A program made the position numbers and the translations under genes. Shown piece after piece: positions 1 through 9,035 of a DNA stretch of 64,000 nt (positions within the stretch are counted from its first letter, which is position 1; the number at the start of each line of letters is the position of its first letter). The stretch is taken from NCBI GenBank assembly GCA_002298995.1, contig DBMO01000037.1:249216-313215 (forward strand), written 5' to 3'. The notes beneath the pieces are model-generated. The model was not told the DNA's origin. It did no database searches and saw only the letters and a list, made by a program, of their open reading frames with translations. This DNA comes from Desulfarculales bacterium UBA696 (lineage in GTDB: Bacteria; Desulfobacterota; Syntrophobacteria; Syntrophobacterales; Syntrophobacteraceae).

Positions 1-363
1 CTGATTGCGACAGGTTTTCCCTACAGTACCTTCGTCTATATGGAAGACTACCTCAAGGCATTCAAGACGATATGCCCGAAGGTAAGCGGAATTCGCCGGG
101 CAGGTTCAGCGGCGCTTGACCTGGCTTACCTTGGAGCGGGCAGGGTGGATGGTTTTTGGGAAATAGGGCTCAAGGCTTGGGACATAGCCGCCGGCTCTCT
201 CATTATAAAAGAGGCCGGCGGTATGGTGAGCGACTTCTGGGGAGAGGATGATCACCTCATTAACGGAAATATCGTCGGAGGCGCCCCCTCGATTTATCCA
301 TTTCTGCTCGAACAAATGAAAAAATGGCTCGTTCCTGCGCTGGAGGCGCGGAAAAAGCAATAG
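1..363 (+). CDS. Inositol monophosphatase family protein, C-terminal part
   Basis: The reading frame is open from the first base of the window and ends at TAG 361-363, giving 120 residues of the C-terminal half. It contains ATGFPY near the start and the family signature WDIAAGSLIIKEAGG, where the Asp is the metal ligand that ends the second IMPase motif. The family (SuhB, CysQ and FBPase-like IMPases) hydrolyses sugar or inositol phosphates with Mg2+. Substrate cannot be assigned from this half. The N-terminal metal-binding motif lies outside the window. It converges on the next gene, which ends 8 bp away on the other strand. Confidence 0.88.
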   Translation: MIATGFPYSTFVYMEDYLKAFKTICPKVSGIRRAGSAALDLAYLGAGRVDGFWEIGLKAWDIAAGSLIIKEAGGMVSDFWGEDDHLINGNIVGGAPSIYPFLLEQMKKWLVPALEARKKQ

Positions 364-370
364 GTCCCGA

Positions 371-781
371 TCAGGCGGCCTTTGTCGAATCCGGCGAAGG
401 CACGTTCATTGCCATCAGCTTTTTGCTGCTTTCAAAGATGACCTCCATTTTTCGGGGTGAAATCACCTTCGAGACCACTCCCAGACCGAAGGCGGGATGC
501 AGCAGAAGTGCGCCTTCTCTGAAAGTGTCGGTAATCTTGTACTCGGGAACTCCGTCCCTGCTCGCTTCGAGCAGCAACTGGCGCCAGTCCTCTTCAGTCT
601 TGGGCCGGGTTATCCCTTTGTAGAGCACCGATGGAAGCATGTCCTCGTCGTCTTCGCTTTCATCTAGCAACAGGTCGTCTTCCCCGGTGAAATCAAGCTC
701 ATCGGTTTGTTCGAACTCCAGGCCGGAATCTTCTTCGAAATCGTCCATCATCTGATCGTTATCCATATCTTTTTTAGGCAT
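371..781 (-). CDS. Acidic protein with C-terminal CarD/Tudor-like domain
   Basis: 136 residues. Residues 1-50 are extremely acidic (runs of D/E with a few L/F). The C-terminal 55 residues carry a small beta-barrel-like pattern, F-x-x-G-x-x-x-x-HPxFGLGVVxxV followed by KMEVIFE. That pattern resembles the RNA-polymerase-interacting or Tudor-like modules seen at the end of helicases and in CarD-like proteins. The likely role is therefore binding nucleic acid or RNA polymerase, with the acidic tail acting as a mimic or interaction arm. This is inference only; no catalytic motif is seen. The start ATG 781 is preceded by an AGGAAG-type ribosome-binding sequence. Confidence 0.72.
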   Translation of the reverse strand: MPKKDMDNDQMMDDFEEDSGLEFEQTDELDFTGEDDLLLDESEDDEDMLPSVLYKGITRPKTEEDWRQLLLEASRDGVPEYKITDTFREGALLLHPAFGLGVVSKVISPRKMEVIFESSKKLMAMNVPSPDSTKAA

Positions 782-988
782 AATGTCCTTCCTCTTCCCC
801 CGCTTGCCTTGGCAAATGGTGTTCCGTTTATTGGATGTTTAGCAAAAGGTCAAGCGTTTTCGGCGTTTGCCGCGGATCAACGGCGCTCTTCCAAAATCCG
901 GAATCCTGATTATAATGCATGCCTTCGCCGGGGAAATACCTCGGGCGCTATTTTTACCCATCATTAACGCACAGGTATCGAACCGGCT

Positions 989-1918
989 ATGTGGAACATC
1001 CTTCTAAACACCATCCTTCCGATTTTCAGTATAATCTTTCTTGGGTACCTGCTGAAGGGCAGGGGGGTGATAGATGCCGGTTTTTCAAGACCAGCCAATC
1101 AGATTGTATTCAACATTGGAATACCGGCGATGCTTCTCAACGAGATAGCGTCGGCGCCCTTCATGGAGAATTTCAACTTGCCGGCTGTTTTTTGCACCCT
1201 GGGGGCTCTTTTGACAGTGCTCGGCATAAGCGTCGTTGCGATATGGGCTCTATCAATAAGGGAGGATCGGCGCGGCACTTTCCTGCAGAGCAGCTTTCAC
1301 GGAAATATCGGCTACATGGCGTATGCCATCGCCTACTACGCACTCGGCGAAAGCTCGTTTGCGCGAATGGCGATACTCAGCAGCTTTATAATGGTGGGGC
1401 AAAACGTCCTGGCTGTATGGGCACTGACCAGCAACAGCCCCGAGGTGCGCATGAACGGCGGAAGGGCGCAACTTGTGCTCAAGAATATCGTTCAAAACCC
1501 CATAATTATGACAATCGCCTTCGGGATCATCTATTCCGCTCTTGGGTTCAAACTGCCCCTGCCGGTCAAAAAAGGCATTGATATAATGGCGGGCATGGCG
1601 CTGCCTACCGGTCTTCTGCTGATTGGCGCCAGCCTTTCTTTTGGGACGGTGCGAACGATGGTAAGGGAGATTGTGAGCATAGGGGCGCTGAAGCTTCTCT
1701 GCCTGCCTATCGCCGGGTTCCTGCTTATGAAGGCCGCCAATGTCCCCGACCCTCTGATCCTTCCCGGAGTGATTATTCTCGCCTCACCCCCTGCCACGAT
1801 AACATACGTCATGGCTACCGAGCTTGGCGGAGACCCGGAACTGGCAGCGACCTGCGTATCGGTGTTCACGCTGGCGTCGGCGTTTTCCTACACGTTTATA
1901 CTGTCGGTTCTGTCCTGA
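989..1918 (+). CDS. AEC family (auxin efflux carrier-like) transporter
   Basis: 309 residues, almost entirely hydrophobic with about ten predicted membrane segments. The N-terminus has the family pattern I-L-P-I-F-x-I-I-F-L-GYLLKG. The second half (from about residue 165, starting KNIVQNPIIM) repeats the fold, including the family motif KNPIIxxxxxG and a late P-P-A-T-I-T segment. Bacterial AEC proteins move small organic acids such as malate or other anions across the inner membrane; substrate here is unknown. It stands alone, convergent with the sigma-54 regulator downstream. Confidence 0.85.
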   Translation: MWNILLNTILPIFSIIFLGYLLKGRGVIDAGFSRPANQIVFNIGIPAMLLNEIASAPFMENFNLPAVFCTLGALLTVLGISVVAIWALSIREDRRGTFLQSSFHGNIGYMAYAIAYYALGESSFARMAILSSFIMVGQNVLAVWALTSNSPEVRMNGGRAQLVLKNIVQNPIIMTIAFGIIYSALGFKLPLPVKKGIDIMAGMALPTGLLLIGASLSFGTVRTMVREIVSIGALKLLCLPIAGFLLMKAANVPDPLILPGVIILASPPATITYVMATELGGDPELAATCVSVFTLASAFSYTFILSVLS

Positions 1919-1937
1919 TGATCATCCGCACGTGGGG

Positions 1938-3356
1938 CTAATCTTCGGCACTGCGCAGTTCATCTTCGGTTGCCAGACCGTACTTTAATAGGCGGTATCG
2001 GAATGAGCGGAAAGTTATGCCGAGGAGTTGGGCGGCTTTGAGTTTGGTCCCGTGTGTCTGGTGAAGTGCCTTCTGGAGAAATTTCTTTTCGATTTCGGCA
2101 AGATGGCGGTCGAGGTCGAAGCCGTCGAGCGGAATATCTATTGCTTCCGGGGCAGCCGATTGGTCCTGTTGTTTGCGCTTGTACAATGAAAGCGTAAGGC
2201 TGTCGGGAAGAATCATCCTGGATGATTCCATGGCAACGCCTCGCTCCAGAATGTGCTCCAACTCCCTGACGTTGCCGGGGAAATCATAGTTGAAAAGAAT
2301 ATCCATGGCGTACGAAGAGAGCTTATGGATATCCTTGCCGAATTCCCTGGCGAATTTGGTCAAGAAGTAATGTGCAAGGATTGGGATATCTTCTCGCCTC
2401 TCCCTCAGGGCAGGGAGCCTTAGCGGCAGAACGTTGAGACGATAGTAAAGGTCTTCTCGGAAGGTCTTTTCGACCACCATTTTTTCGAGATCGCGGTTAG
2501 TTGCTGATATAATGCGGACGTCCACGGCTATGTCGGCGGTATCGCCGATCAGGCGGATTGTTTTTTCCTGCACCAACCGCAGGAGCTTTACCTGCAGCAC
2601 GGGGGAAAGCTCGCCGATTTCGTCCAGGAAAAGAGTCCCGCCCTGGGCCGCCTCGACAAGGCCCTTCCTGTTTGTTGCCGCCCCCGTGAATGCGCCTTTC
2701 CTGTAGCCGAAAAGCTCGCTTTCAATTAATGCTTCGGGCACCCCGCCGCAGTTTACCGGGATGAAAGGCTGATCGCGCCTGGTGCTCTGGCGATGAATTG
2801 CCTTTGCAACGAGTTCCTTTCCAGTCCCGCTCTCGCCGGTGATGAGTACGTTGCTGCTGGTCTTTGCAACCTTTTGAATCAGCTCGTAGACCTTCTGCAT
2901 CGGGGGGCTTTCGCCGATGAGACAGCCAAAATAGAGCGGTCCCTCGCGGTCTTTCGCAAGCTCATCACGGGGATCGCGATCCTTTAGAGCATTGGATACA
3001 ACGGAGAGGATTTCCTCATTATTGAACGGCTTGGGGAAATAGTCGTAGGCGCCCTCGTTCATGGCCTCAACGGCGAGTTCCGTGCTGGCGTGGGCCGAAA
3101 TCATTATGACCACTGTTCGGGGGGAGATTGCCTTGCACTGCTTTAGCAATTCGAGGCCGTTCACGGGCTGCATTCTAATATCGGTAATTACGAGATCGAA
3201 GGGGGCGGAATTGATAAAATCCAGGGCTTCGCGGCCGTCTTTTGCGCACCTGACATCGTAGCCCTCACGACAGAGAAGCAACTCCAGCAATTCACGCATG
3301 CCGAGTTCATCGTCGACTACAAGAATATTGCCGGCGGAACATTTGCCACGGTTCAT
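1938..3356 (-). CDS. Sigma-54-dependent response regulator (NtrC/PilR type)
   Basis: 472 residues in three domains. A receiver domain (1-125) has phospho-acceptor D59 in DLVITDIRM, acidic pair DD15-16 and K109. The AAA+ sigma-54 interaction domain (about 145-375) has Walker A GESGTGKE (174-181) and the sigma-54-contacting GAFTGA loop (221-226). A C-terminal Fis-type helix-turn-helix contains LKAAQLLGITFRSFRYRL, which looks like the PilR class. No histidine kinase gene is adjacent, so it is an orphan here. It could activate a sigma-54 promoter such as the one at 42477-42492, but nothing in the sequence links the two. Confidence 0.93.
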   Translation of the reverse strand: MNRGKCSAGNILVVDDELGMRELLELLLCREGYDVRCAKDGREALDFINSAPFDLVITDIRMQPVNGLELLKQCKAISPRTVVIMISAHASTELAVEAMNEGAYDYFPKPFNNEEILSVVSNALKDRDPRDELAKDREGPLYFGCLIGESPPMQKVYELIQKVAKTSSNVLITGESGTGKELVAKAIHRQSTRRDQPFIPVNCGGVPEALIESELFGYRKGAFTGAATNRKGLVEAAQGGTLFLDEIGELSPVLQVKLLRLVQEKTIRLIGDTADIAVDVRIISATNRDLEKMVVEKTFREDLYYRLNVLPLRLPALRERREDIPILAHYFLTKFAREFGKDIHKLSSYAMDILFNYDFPGNVRELEHILERGVAMESSRMILPDSLTLSLYKRKQQDQSAAPEAIDIPLDGFDLDRHLAEIEKKFLQKALHQTHGTKLKAAQLLGITFRSFRYRLLKYGLATEDELRSAED

Positions 3357-3586
3357 ACTTTGGATCTCTCCGCCAGGTTCTCTTAACCTGTCATTTTATT
3401 ACAGTAAAGGAAGAACGCAAATCGGCATGGTCGATAAGCCGCGCGGATTTGGCCGACCCTGAGCCAAGCCCGACGATAACAGGTACCGGATAGGAAATCG
3501 GATTTTGCCGGCTAAAGGATAAATATAGATGAGCGGGAACCGTGTCGGGTTTGCTGCCGCTCAGTCCTAATATCGAAAATCTGATT

Positions 3587-4894
3587 TCATTCCGAAAAAG
3601 CGACTTCGCCACCCACGAGGGTCATTATGGCACGGCCTCTAGCCGGCCGGCCATGGAAGGGGCAGTTTCTGCTTTTCGATCTGAACCGGTTTACATCTAA
3701 AACATATTCCACGTCGGGATCGATCACCGTAATGTCGGCAGGCGCCCCCGAGCGCAGGGTGCCGAAGGGGATTTTCAGGATACTGGCCGGATTTGAGGAC
3801 ATCTTGGCGATTGCCTGAAGAGGGGAAAGGACCCCCTCTCGGACTAACTCCAGGATAAGCGGGAGCGAGGATTCAAGACCTATCATGCCGTTAGCGGCAA
3901 ATTCGAATTCGAGGTCCTTTTCGACCACGGAGTGCGGAGCATGATCGGACGCAATGACGTCAAGAGTTCCATCCGCAAGACCCTGCTTGATTGCGGCAAT
4001 GTCCCTGGAAGACCTTATCGGCGGATTTACCTTGTAGACCGGATCGAAGCCGCTTATGAGATCATCGGTCAAGGTAAAGTAATGCGGTGCGGTTTCTGCC
4101 GTAACGGAGAGGCCCCGAGCCTTGGCCGCGCGGATCAGCTCGACCGAGCCGGCGGTGCTCACGTGAGCTATATGGAGCCGCCCACCTGTAAGCTCTGCCA
4201 GCAGCAGGTCCCGAGCGATCATCACCTCTTCGGCGGCGTTCGGAATGCCGCGTAGACCAAGCCTGGTGGATACCTCCCCCTCGTTCATCAACCCTCCGCC
4301 CGAAAGACTCGGGTCTTCGGAGTGGGCTATTACGAGCAGGTCGAAAGTCTGGGCGTATTCGAGCGCGCGGCGCATGAGAAGAGCGTTTGTGACGGGCCTG
4401 CCGTCATCTGAAACCGCAACGGCCCCGGCGTCACGCAATTCGCCGTATTCGGCGAGATTGTTTCCTTCTAGGTTTCGGCTTATCGCCGCAACCGGGAAAA
4501 CCCGGCAGGAGCCGTGGTACTTGGCGCGCTCGAGTATAAATTGGGTTATCGCGGCGCAGTCGTTTACGGGGTGGGTATTGGGCATGCAGGCAACGCCGGT
4601 GAAACCGCCGGCCACCGCGGCGGCAGTCCCTGAAGCGATTGTTTCCTTGTACTCCTCCCCGGGTTCTCGCAAGTGGACATGCATGTCTATGAGTCCAGGC
4701 ACGATCCATTTGCCCGAGGCGTCAATAGCCCGTACTCTTGCGGATATATCGCTTCCAAGATCGAGGCCGGCGTTGACTTCAGCGATCCTGCCGTCCAGTA
4801 CGAGCACGTCGGCGACACGGTCAAACTCCCTTGAGGGGTCAAGAACTCTGCCGTTTCTGAAGATGAAGGCGCCTGAATTTTCATCCGATTTCAT
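3587..4894 (-). CDS. pyrC: Dihydroorotase
   Basis: 435 residues, the usual length of the class I (PyrC/allantoinase-like) amidohydrolases. The zinc-binding motif DMHVHLREPG is at 70-79 and a late SDHAPHS carries the catalytic Asp. It cyclises N-carbamoyl-aspartate to dihydroorotate in pyrimidine synthesis, in the cytoplasm. It lies 55 bp downstream of pyrB on the same strand, so the two consecutive steps are probably co-transcribed. In many bacteria an inactive PyrC homologue partners PyrB, but here the HxH and late Asp are all present, so activity is expected. Confidence 0.95.
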   Translation of the reverse strand: MKSDENSGAFIFRNGRVLDPSREFDRVADVLVLDGRIAEVNAGLDLGSDISARVRAIDASGKWIVPGLIDMHVHLREPGEEYKETIASGTAAAVAGGFTGVACMPNTHPVNDCAAITQFILERAKYHGSCRVFPVAAISRNLEGNNLAEYGELRDAGAVAVSDDGRPVTNALLMRRALEYAQTFDLLVIAHSEDPSLSGGGLMNEGEVSTRLGLRGIPNAAEEVMIARDLLLAELTGGRLHIAHVSTAGSVELIRAAKARGLSVTAETAPHYFTLTDDLISGFDPVYKVNPPIRSSRDIAAIKQGLADGTLDVIASDHAPHSVVEKDLEFEFAANGMIGLESSLPLILELVREGVLSPLQAIAKMSSNPASILKIPFGTLRSGAPADITVIDPDVEYVLDVNRFRSKSRNCPFHGRPARGRAIMTLVGGEVAFSE

Positions 4895-4949
4895 TGTGGC
4901 TCCGAGTAGTAGGCTGAAGGACGTGACAATCCGTCCCGCATATACGAAA

Positions 4950-5867
4950 TTATCTTTGTGCGAGCAGGTATAACAGGGCCATCCTGACAGCGACCCCGTT
5001 CGTGACCTGGTCGAGGATTACGGAGTAGGGGCCGTCGGCAACCTCGGGGCTGATCTCAACCCCGCGGTTGATTGGCCCTGGGTGCATAATGAGTACGTCC
5101 GGTCTGGCTTTCGTAAGCTTTTGAGGGTTGATCCCGAAATAGGTGGAGTATTCGCGAAGGGAGGGCAGCAGCATCTGCTGCTGGCGCTCTTTCTGAAGCC
5201 GCAGGACCATGATCACGTCGGCATCGGCGATACATTCGTCGAGTTTGTAGCCTACTTGCGCCCCCATTAGTTCGATCTTTGGCGGAATTAGCGTGGTCGG
5301 ACCGCAAACGGTCACCTTTGCGCCCATTTTGGTCAGGCCCCAGATGTTGGAGCGGGCTACACGGCTGTGGAAAATGTCGCCCACTATCACTACCTTTAGA
5401 CCATCGAGGCGCTTTTTGTGCTCGATTATGGTCAGCATGTCGAGAAGTGCCTGAGAGGGATGCTCGTGCATTCCGTCTCCGGCGTTTATCACCGAGGCTT
5501 CGGTGTTTCGTGCCAGCATGTGCGGCGCGCCCGATGCAGAATGGCGGACGACGAAGACATCGGGCCGCATGGCTTCAAGGTTCTTGAGGGTATCGAGCAG
5601 GGTTTCACCCTTTACCATCGAGCTGGTTGAGCCGGCGATCGAATAGGTGTCGGCGCTGAGGCGCTTTGCGGCAATATCGAACGAAGTCCTCGTGCGGGTA
5701 CTCGGTTCGTAGAAAAGATGGATAACGGTTTTACCCCTCAGGGTGGGCACTTTCTTGATTGCTCTCATGTTGATCTCTTTGAGAGACTGGGCAAGCTCGA
5801 GAATGTGCTCGATTTCGCTCACCTCCAGGTCGCGGATTCCCAGGAGGTCTTTCCGGTTGAATCCCAT
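4950..5867 (-). CDS. pyrB: Aspartate carbamoyltransferase catalytic chain
   Basis: 305 residues from the ATG at 5867. That start is chosen because a GAGG sequence precedes it at proper spacing and the protein then begins at the family-typical position; an upstream ATG at 5969 would add 34 residues of unlikely composition. It has the carbamoyl-phosphate motif STRTRTSF (56-63), the HEHPSQALLD loop and HPGPINRGVE near the C-terminus. It condenses carbamoyl phosphate and aspartate. No pyrI regulatory chain is adjacent; pyrC follows in the same direction. Confidence 0.95.
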   Translation of the reverse strand: MGFNRKDLLGIRDLEVSEIEHILELAQSLKEINMRAIKKVPTLRGKTVIHLFYEPSTRTRTSFDIAAKRLSADTYSIAGSTSSMVKGETLLDTLKNLEAMRPDVFVVRHSASGAPHMLARNTEASVINAGDGMHEHPSQALLDMLTIIEHKKRLDGLKVVIVGDIFHSRVARSNIWGLTKMGAKVTVCGPTTLIPPKIELMGAQVGYKLDECIADADVIMVLRLQKERQQQMLLPSLREYSTYFGINPQKLTKARPDVLIMHPGPINRGVEISPEVADGPYSVILDQVTNGVAVRMALLYLLAQR

Positions 5868-6148
5868 GGTTGTTCCTCGTGAGTTTTGCGGTGGGACCGG
5901 GCTCGAATGGGCTAACTCACATCCGTGCGGCCGGAAACAGCAAACGTTCCCTTTGGGGATACGATTCAACCGTTAAATCTAGCATGATGACGCTCTTAAA
6001 TGATATTCCAAAATGAGCCGTCAGCCGAAAAAACGGCCCGAATCTGGAAAAATCCCAGACATGAATGCAATTTATGCTGAAGCTTTTCAGTTTTTGAGCT
6101 TATAATACCCGGCGATTGTACGTACCGGTTGCGGTTCCCATTGAGGCC

Positions 6149-6177
6149 TTGACATCGACCGGCCTTAGAACTTAATG
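6149..6177 (+). promoter_or_regulatory. Possible sigma-70 promoter of greA
   Basis: TTGACA at 6149-6154 is a perfect -35 box. The best -10 at 17 bp spacing is TTAATG (6172-6177), which is weak. Position, just ahead of the greA ribosome-binding site, supports it. Confidence 0.4.
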
Positions 6178-6209
6178 GGACCGCATTTTGTTTTAGGAAA
6201 GGAGCATAA

Positions 6210-6680
6210 ATGACGAGGGTCCCGATAACCAAAGAGGGCTACGAGAAACTCAAGAGTGAACTGCAGCGGCTGCAGAAAGAAGAACGGCCCCTTGTTATCA
6301 GGGCTATCGAGGAAGCCAGAGCTCACGGGGACATTTCCGAAAACGCCGAGTTCGAGGCGGCCAAGGAAAAGCAGGCTTTGATCGAGGGCCGCATCTCGGA
6401 GTTAACCGAAAAAGTGGCCCACTCTCAGATAGTTGAATTGCCTCAGCACGTCGATGGAAGAGTTATTTTTGGATGCAAGGTGGTCGTCGAAGACCTCGAA
6501 ACCGGCGAGGTCAGCTCCTACAGACTTGTAGGACCCTATGAAGCCGACGTCCAGGCAGGAACAATCTCTGTTGTATCACCGCTGGGCAAAGCTCTGATCG
6601 GCAGGGAAGAAGGCGACGAGATAAAGGTCCAGACACCAAAAGGTGTAAGAAATATGGAAATTCTTGAAATTCAGCCCTGA
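6210..6680 (+). CDS. greA: Transcription elongation factor GreA
   Basis: 156 residues, typical for GreA. The N-terminal coiled coil carries the acidic tip motif in ARAHGDISENAEFEAAKE (about residues 37-54), which reaches into the RNA polymerase secondary channel and stimulates transcript cleavage. The C-terminal FKBP-like half ends with VSPLGKALIGREEGDEI, the GreA signature. The start is preceded by AGGAAAGGAG. It is followed at once by a strong terminator, so it is monocistronic. Confidence 0.97.
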   Translation: MTRVPITKEGYEKLKSELQRLQKEERPLVIRAIEEARAHGDISENAEFEAAKEKQALIEGRISELTEKVAHSQIVELPQHVDGRVIFGCKVVVEDLETGEVSSYRLVGPYEADVQAGTISVVSPLGKALIGREEGDEIKVQTPKGVRNMEILEIQP

Positions 6681-6715
6681 CCATTGTCGACGTTATTCAT
6701 CGTCACCGTATAATT

Positions 6716-6748
6716 CCCCTGCCAGTGTTAACAGCGGGGGTTTTTTTT
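6716..6748 (+). terminator. Rho-independent terminator after greA
   Basis: CCCCTGC (6716-6722) pairs with GCGGGGG (6734-6740) and is followed by eight T. Confidence 0.85.
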
Positions 6749-7054
6749 CTAAATACCTCCGTCGAAATCATTTGCTCGTAAGGAAGCCTAACGCCCGACA
6801 TTTCGGCGCTGGAGGCTAGTTCGGCAATTTGTTGTGCCTTTCCGAAGATTTGCACCGATTCACCGCTCAGATCCTTCTATACGCCGATAACCGGGAGTAA
6901 TTATTCGCAGCGGATAGGGCAGCTCAACTCGGTTCAGCTCTTATCTCGTGCGTAGCGCGTTAATTATCATTGCAATCCGTCAATTACTGGGTAAAATACA
7001 GTACACTAGTCTACATAGAAGGCGTTACCGCATCCCAGGGAGTCTCCAAAGAGT
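6749..7054. other. Intergenic stretch, no gene seen
   Basis: About 300 bp between the greA terminator and the lipoprotein gene. No reading frame with a ribosome-binding site, repeat or RNA structure was recognised. A promoter for the downstream gene is presumably near 6990-7040 but is not convincing by eye. Confidence 0.5.
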
Positions 7055-7981
7055 ATGATTATCCCGAGACCTGCCAAAGCCGCGCTGTTGCTTGTCCTGC
7101 TTACATTAGCCGCGTGCACCGCAATGCCCTCCTTTTTACAAATTGGCATTGGCGGACAGAATAATACCGACAGCGATATGCCGGCTTTTGAAAACCGGCT
7201 GGAAACCGATCATTTCGTCCTAAATTGGACCAGCAGGAGTCGTCACGTCAAAGACAATATCGCAGATCCGGCAATCATAGAGGAGACCTCAAGGTATCTA
7301 GAGATTGCCTGGAATAGATATGCCGATATGTTTGGCAGAAATCCTTACACGCCTCCTGGCAAGGACAAGGTGGAGGTGGTATTCCGGGACATCGACTGTT
7401 ACGGGGTTGCAGACCCGCCTGAGGGCCCCATTCAGTTCAATGCCGCGGCGTGGGTTAAAAATCCCGGCATAAGGCAGCCCACATCGGCTCACGAGCTATT
7501 CCACAAGGTGCAGTATGCATATGGATACAAGACGCAGTGGAGACCTAAAAAACCGTATATGTGGTTTACCGAGGGCACCGCGGCATGGTCTGAAGTCTTC
7601 GTGTGGGGACGTGTCAGCCGCACATGCAAAGTTGACACGATCTTCAGGAATACAAAACTCGACCTCTACGAGGCCGATGATATGGCGATGCCATTCTGGA
7701 TCTATTTTGTCGGCGGCAACGGCGAAAAACCGAATAACGGGCTTATGGTAAAGCTGCTGGAGAGGTGCGAGGCTCTCAAAGACGAGAAAAAAGCTCTCCT
7801 CGAGGTAATTCAGGAAACCCACGGATCAGCGGATCAGTTTTTCGCGGGTTTCGCCAAGGAACGCAAGAACGGCTTCTGGTCGGAGGAGTGCAGCGTTCCC
7901 TACAGGTGCATTCTCGGCCCCGACGGCAATGACATGGTGGATAAAGTAAGAAGTATTCAGAAAAATGCGAAGAGCGGCTGA
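7055..7981 (+). CDS. Lipoprotein with gluzincin-type metalloprotease motif
   Basis: 308 residues. A basic N-terminus and hydrophobic stretch end in a lipobox LAAC with Cys21, so the protein should be lipidated and held at the periplasmic face of a membrane. HELFH at 146-150 is an HExxH zinc site. Downstream, WFTEGTAAWSE places Glu173 23 residues after the second His, the spacing of a gluzincin third ligand. Predicted role: zinc peptidase in the periplasm or at the cell surface. No family name is recognised with certainty; DUF-like peptidase_MA-type proteins have the same layout. It is monocistronic, followed by a terminator. Confidence 0.75.
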   Translation: MIIPRPAKAALLLVLLTLAACTAMPSFLQIGIGGQNNTDSDMPAFENRLETDHFVLNWTSRSRHVKDNIADPAIIEETSRYLEIAWNRYADMFGRNPYTPPGKDKVEVVFRDIDCYGVADPPEGPIQFNAAAWVKNPGIRQPTSAHELFHKVQYAYGYKTQWRPKKPYMWFTEGTAAWSEVFVWGRVSRTCKVDTIFRNTKLDLYEADDMAMPFWIYFVGGNGEKPNNGLMVKLLERCEALKDEKKALLEVIQETHGSADQFFAGFAKERKNGFWSEECSVPYRCILGPDGNDMVDKVRSIQKNAKSG

Positions 7982-8041
7982 AGCACCGCCTCGCGTCAGC
8001 CGGGATAGCTCAAAAACACAGGCTGATGGTGGCAAGGCCTC

Positions 8042-8080
8042 AAAAAATCCCGTTCCTTTCGAGGCATCGGGATTTTTTTT
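8042..8080. terminator. Bidirectional terminator between convergent genes
   Basis: AAAAAATCCCG (8042-8052) pairs with CGGGATTTTTT (8068-8078). T runs exist on both strands, so it can end both the lipoprotein gene and the convergent Asp/Arg-rich gene. Confidence 0.85.
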
Positions 8081-8160
8081 ATCACACCGTTTGTCAAAAA
8101 ATAGAGCCTCCGCATGCTAATGGAACCCTTGGTCCAGGTAATGAGATGGCTGCGTCCGGC

Positions 8161-8853
8161 TCAAAAATTCTGTTTCTGTTGTCCGGTTTCCTTTTCTGTA
8201 GTGCTTTTCTCTGTAGTTGTATCCGAAGTCATGTCTTTGTCGCTTTTCTCATGCGAGGGGTTTTTGCTGGTCGTTGATTGATCCTTGTCAAAAGAAGAGG
8301 ACTCCTGTCCGCTTTTCATGGACTTATCATGATCGGAGAATCTGTCCATATCTTGTGAACGATCCCTGTCGTAGGAGCCAAATGAGCGGTCTCTATCGAA
8401 GGAGCGATCCCGGTCAAATGAACGGTCCCGGTCGAAGTTGCGGTCGCAGAATCTGTCATAATAGCTGCGATCGCCGTAGCTGTAATTTCGGTCACGATCA
8501 TAGGGTCTGGGGTTGTCGCGGTCGTATGCGTGGCGCTCAAAGTCCGAACCATGGTTTCCCCTGTAGCCGTAGTCACGGTCTGAGAAAGGTTCGCAACCTC
8601 GGTCCCTGGAGAAGTCCCTGGGGCTATAATCACGGTCGCCGCAGAACCGGCCTCCATACGTTGTGCCGTAATCCCCTTTATCATAGTCTCTTCCGTAACT
8701 ATACTTATCGGTGTTCTGACTGTAGTTCCGATCGAAATTTCCGGAACTCTGGGACATGCCGTAATCGGCGGCGTATGCGGCACTCAGCCCGAGTGCCAGC
8801 GTAAAGGCCATGGCAAGCCCAAAGACAGCCAACCGGCGTGTATCAGTTTTCAT
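8161..8853 (-). CDS. Secreted Asp/Arg/Tyr-rich repeat protein
   Basis: 230 residues from ATG 8853, chosen because GGAGG lies just upstream and a clear signal peptide follows (RRLAVFGLAMAFTLALGLSAAYA, cut after residue 28 or so). The mature part is low complexity: many RDY and DRDR units, three tandem FDRDRS copies, then a Ser/Thr/Lys/Glu tail. No fold or enzyme motif can be seen. Alternating D/R suggests a highly charged disordered periplasmic or extracellular protein that might bind metals or polymers. Long antisense frames exist because the codon repeat is open in several frames; those are not genes. Confidence 0.75.
   Translation of the reverse strand: MKTDTRRLAVFGLAMAFTLALGLSAAYAADYGMSQSSGNFDRNYSQNTDKYSYGRDYDKGDYGTTYGGRFCGDRDYSPRDFSRDRGCEPFSDRDYGYRGNHGSDFERHAYDRDNPRPYDRDRNYSYGDRSYYDRFCDRNFDRDRSFDRDRSFDRDRSFGSYDRDRSQDMDRFSDHDKSMKSGQESSSFDKDQSTTSKNPSHEKSDKDMTSDTTTEKSTTEKETGQQKQNF
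8396..8449 (-). repeat. Three tandem 18-bp coding repeats
   Basis: Three successive 18-bp units that each begin TCGAA or TCAAA on the plus strand and encode FDRDRS-type hexapeptides within the Asp/Arg-rich protein. Units differ at several bases, so they are not a recent expansion. Confidence 0.7.
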
Positions 8854-9035
8854 GCTGAAACCTCCGCTGCATAAGAGGTATCCTTTGTATTCAAATATTC
8901 TGGAAACATTAGTAAAATGGGTTCTCTGTCTAGCAAAGTAAAGCAATCGACTATATTGTCAACAACGTCCACGCCCGGCTTTGCCGACGGCGGGAGAGGT
9001 CTTTTTTTCAGTCGAGTTTCATAGAGCGGCTGTGC

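Noticed and set aside
919..1581. 220-codon plus-strand frame
   Set aside because: It overlaps the AEC transporter in another frame, has no ribosome-binding site and its translation is Arg/His/Cys-rich without protein character.
3391..3612. 73-codon minus-strand frame between pyrC and the regulator
   Set aside because: Overlaps the pyrC 3' end, lacks a ribosome-binding site and has random-looking composition.
8217..8804. Long frames antisense to and out of frame with the Asp/Arg repeat gene
   Set aside because: Side effect of repeated codons; only the frame with signal peptide and GGAGG makes sense.
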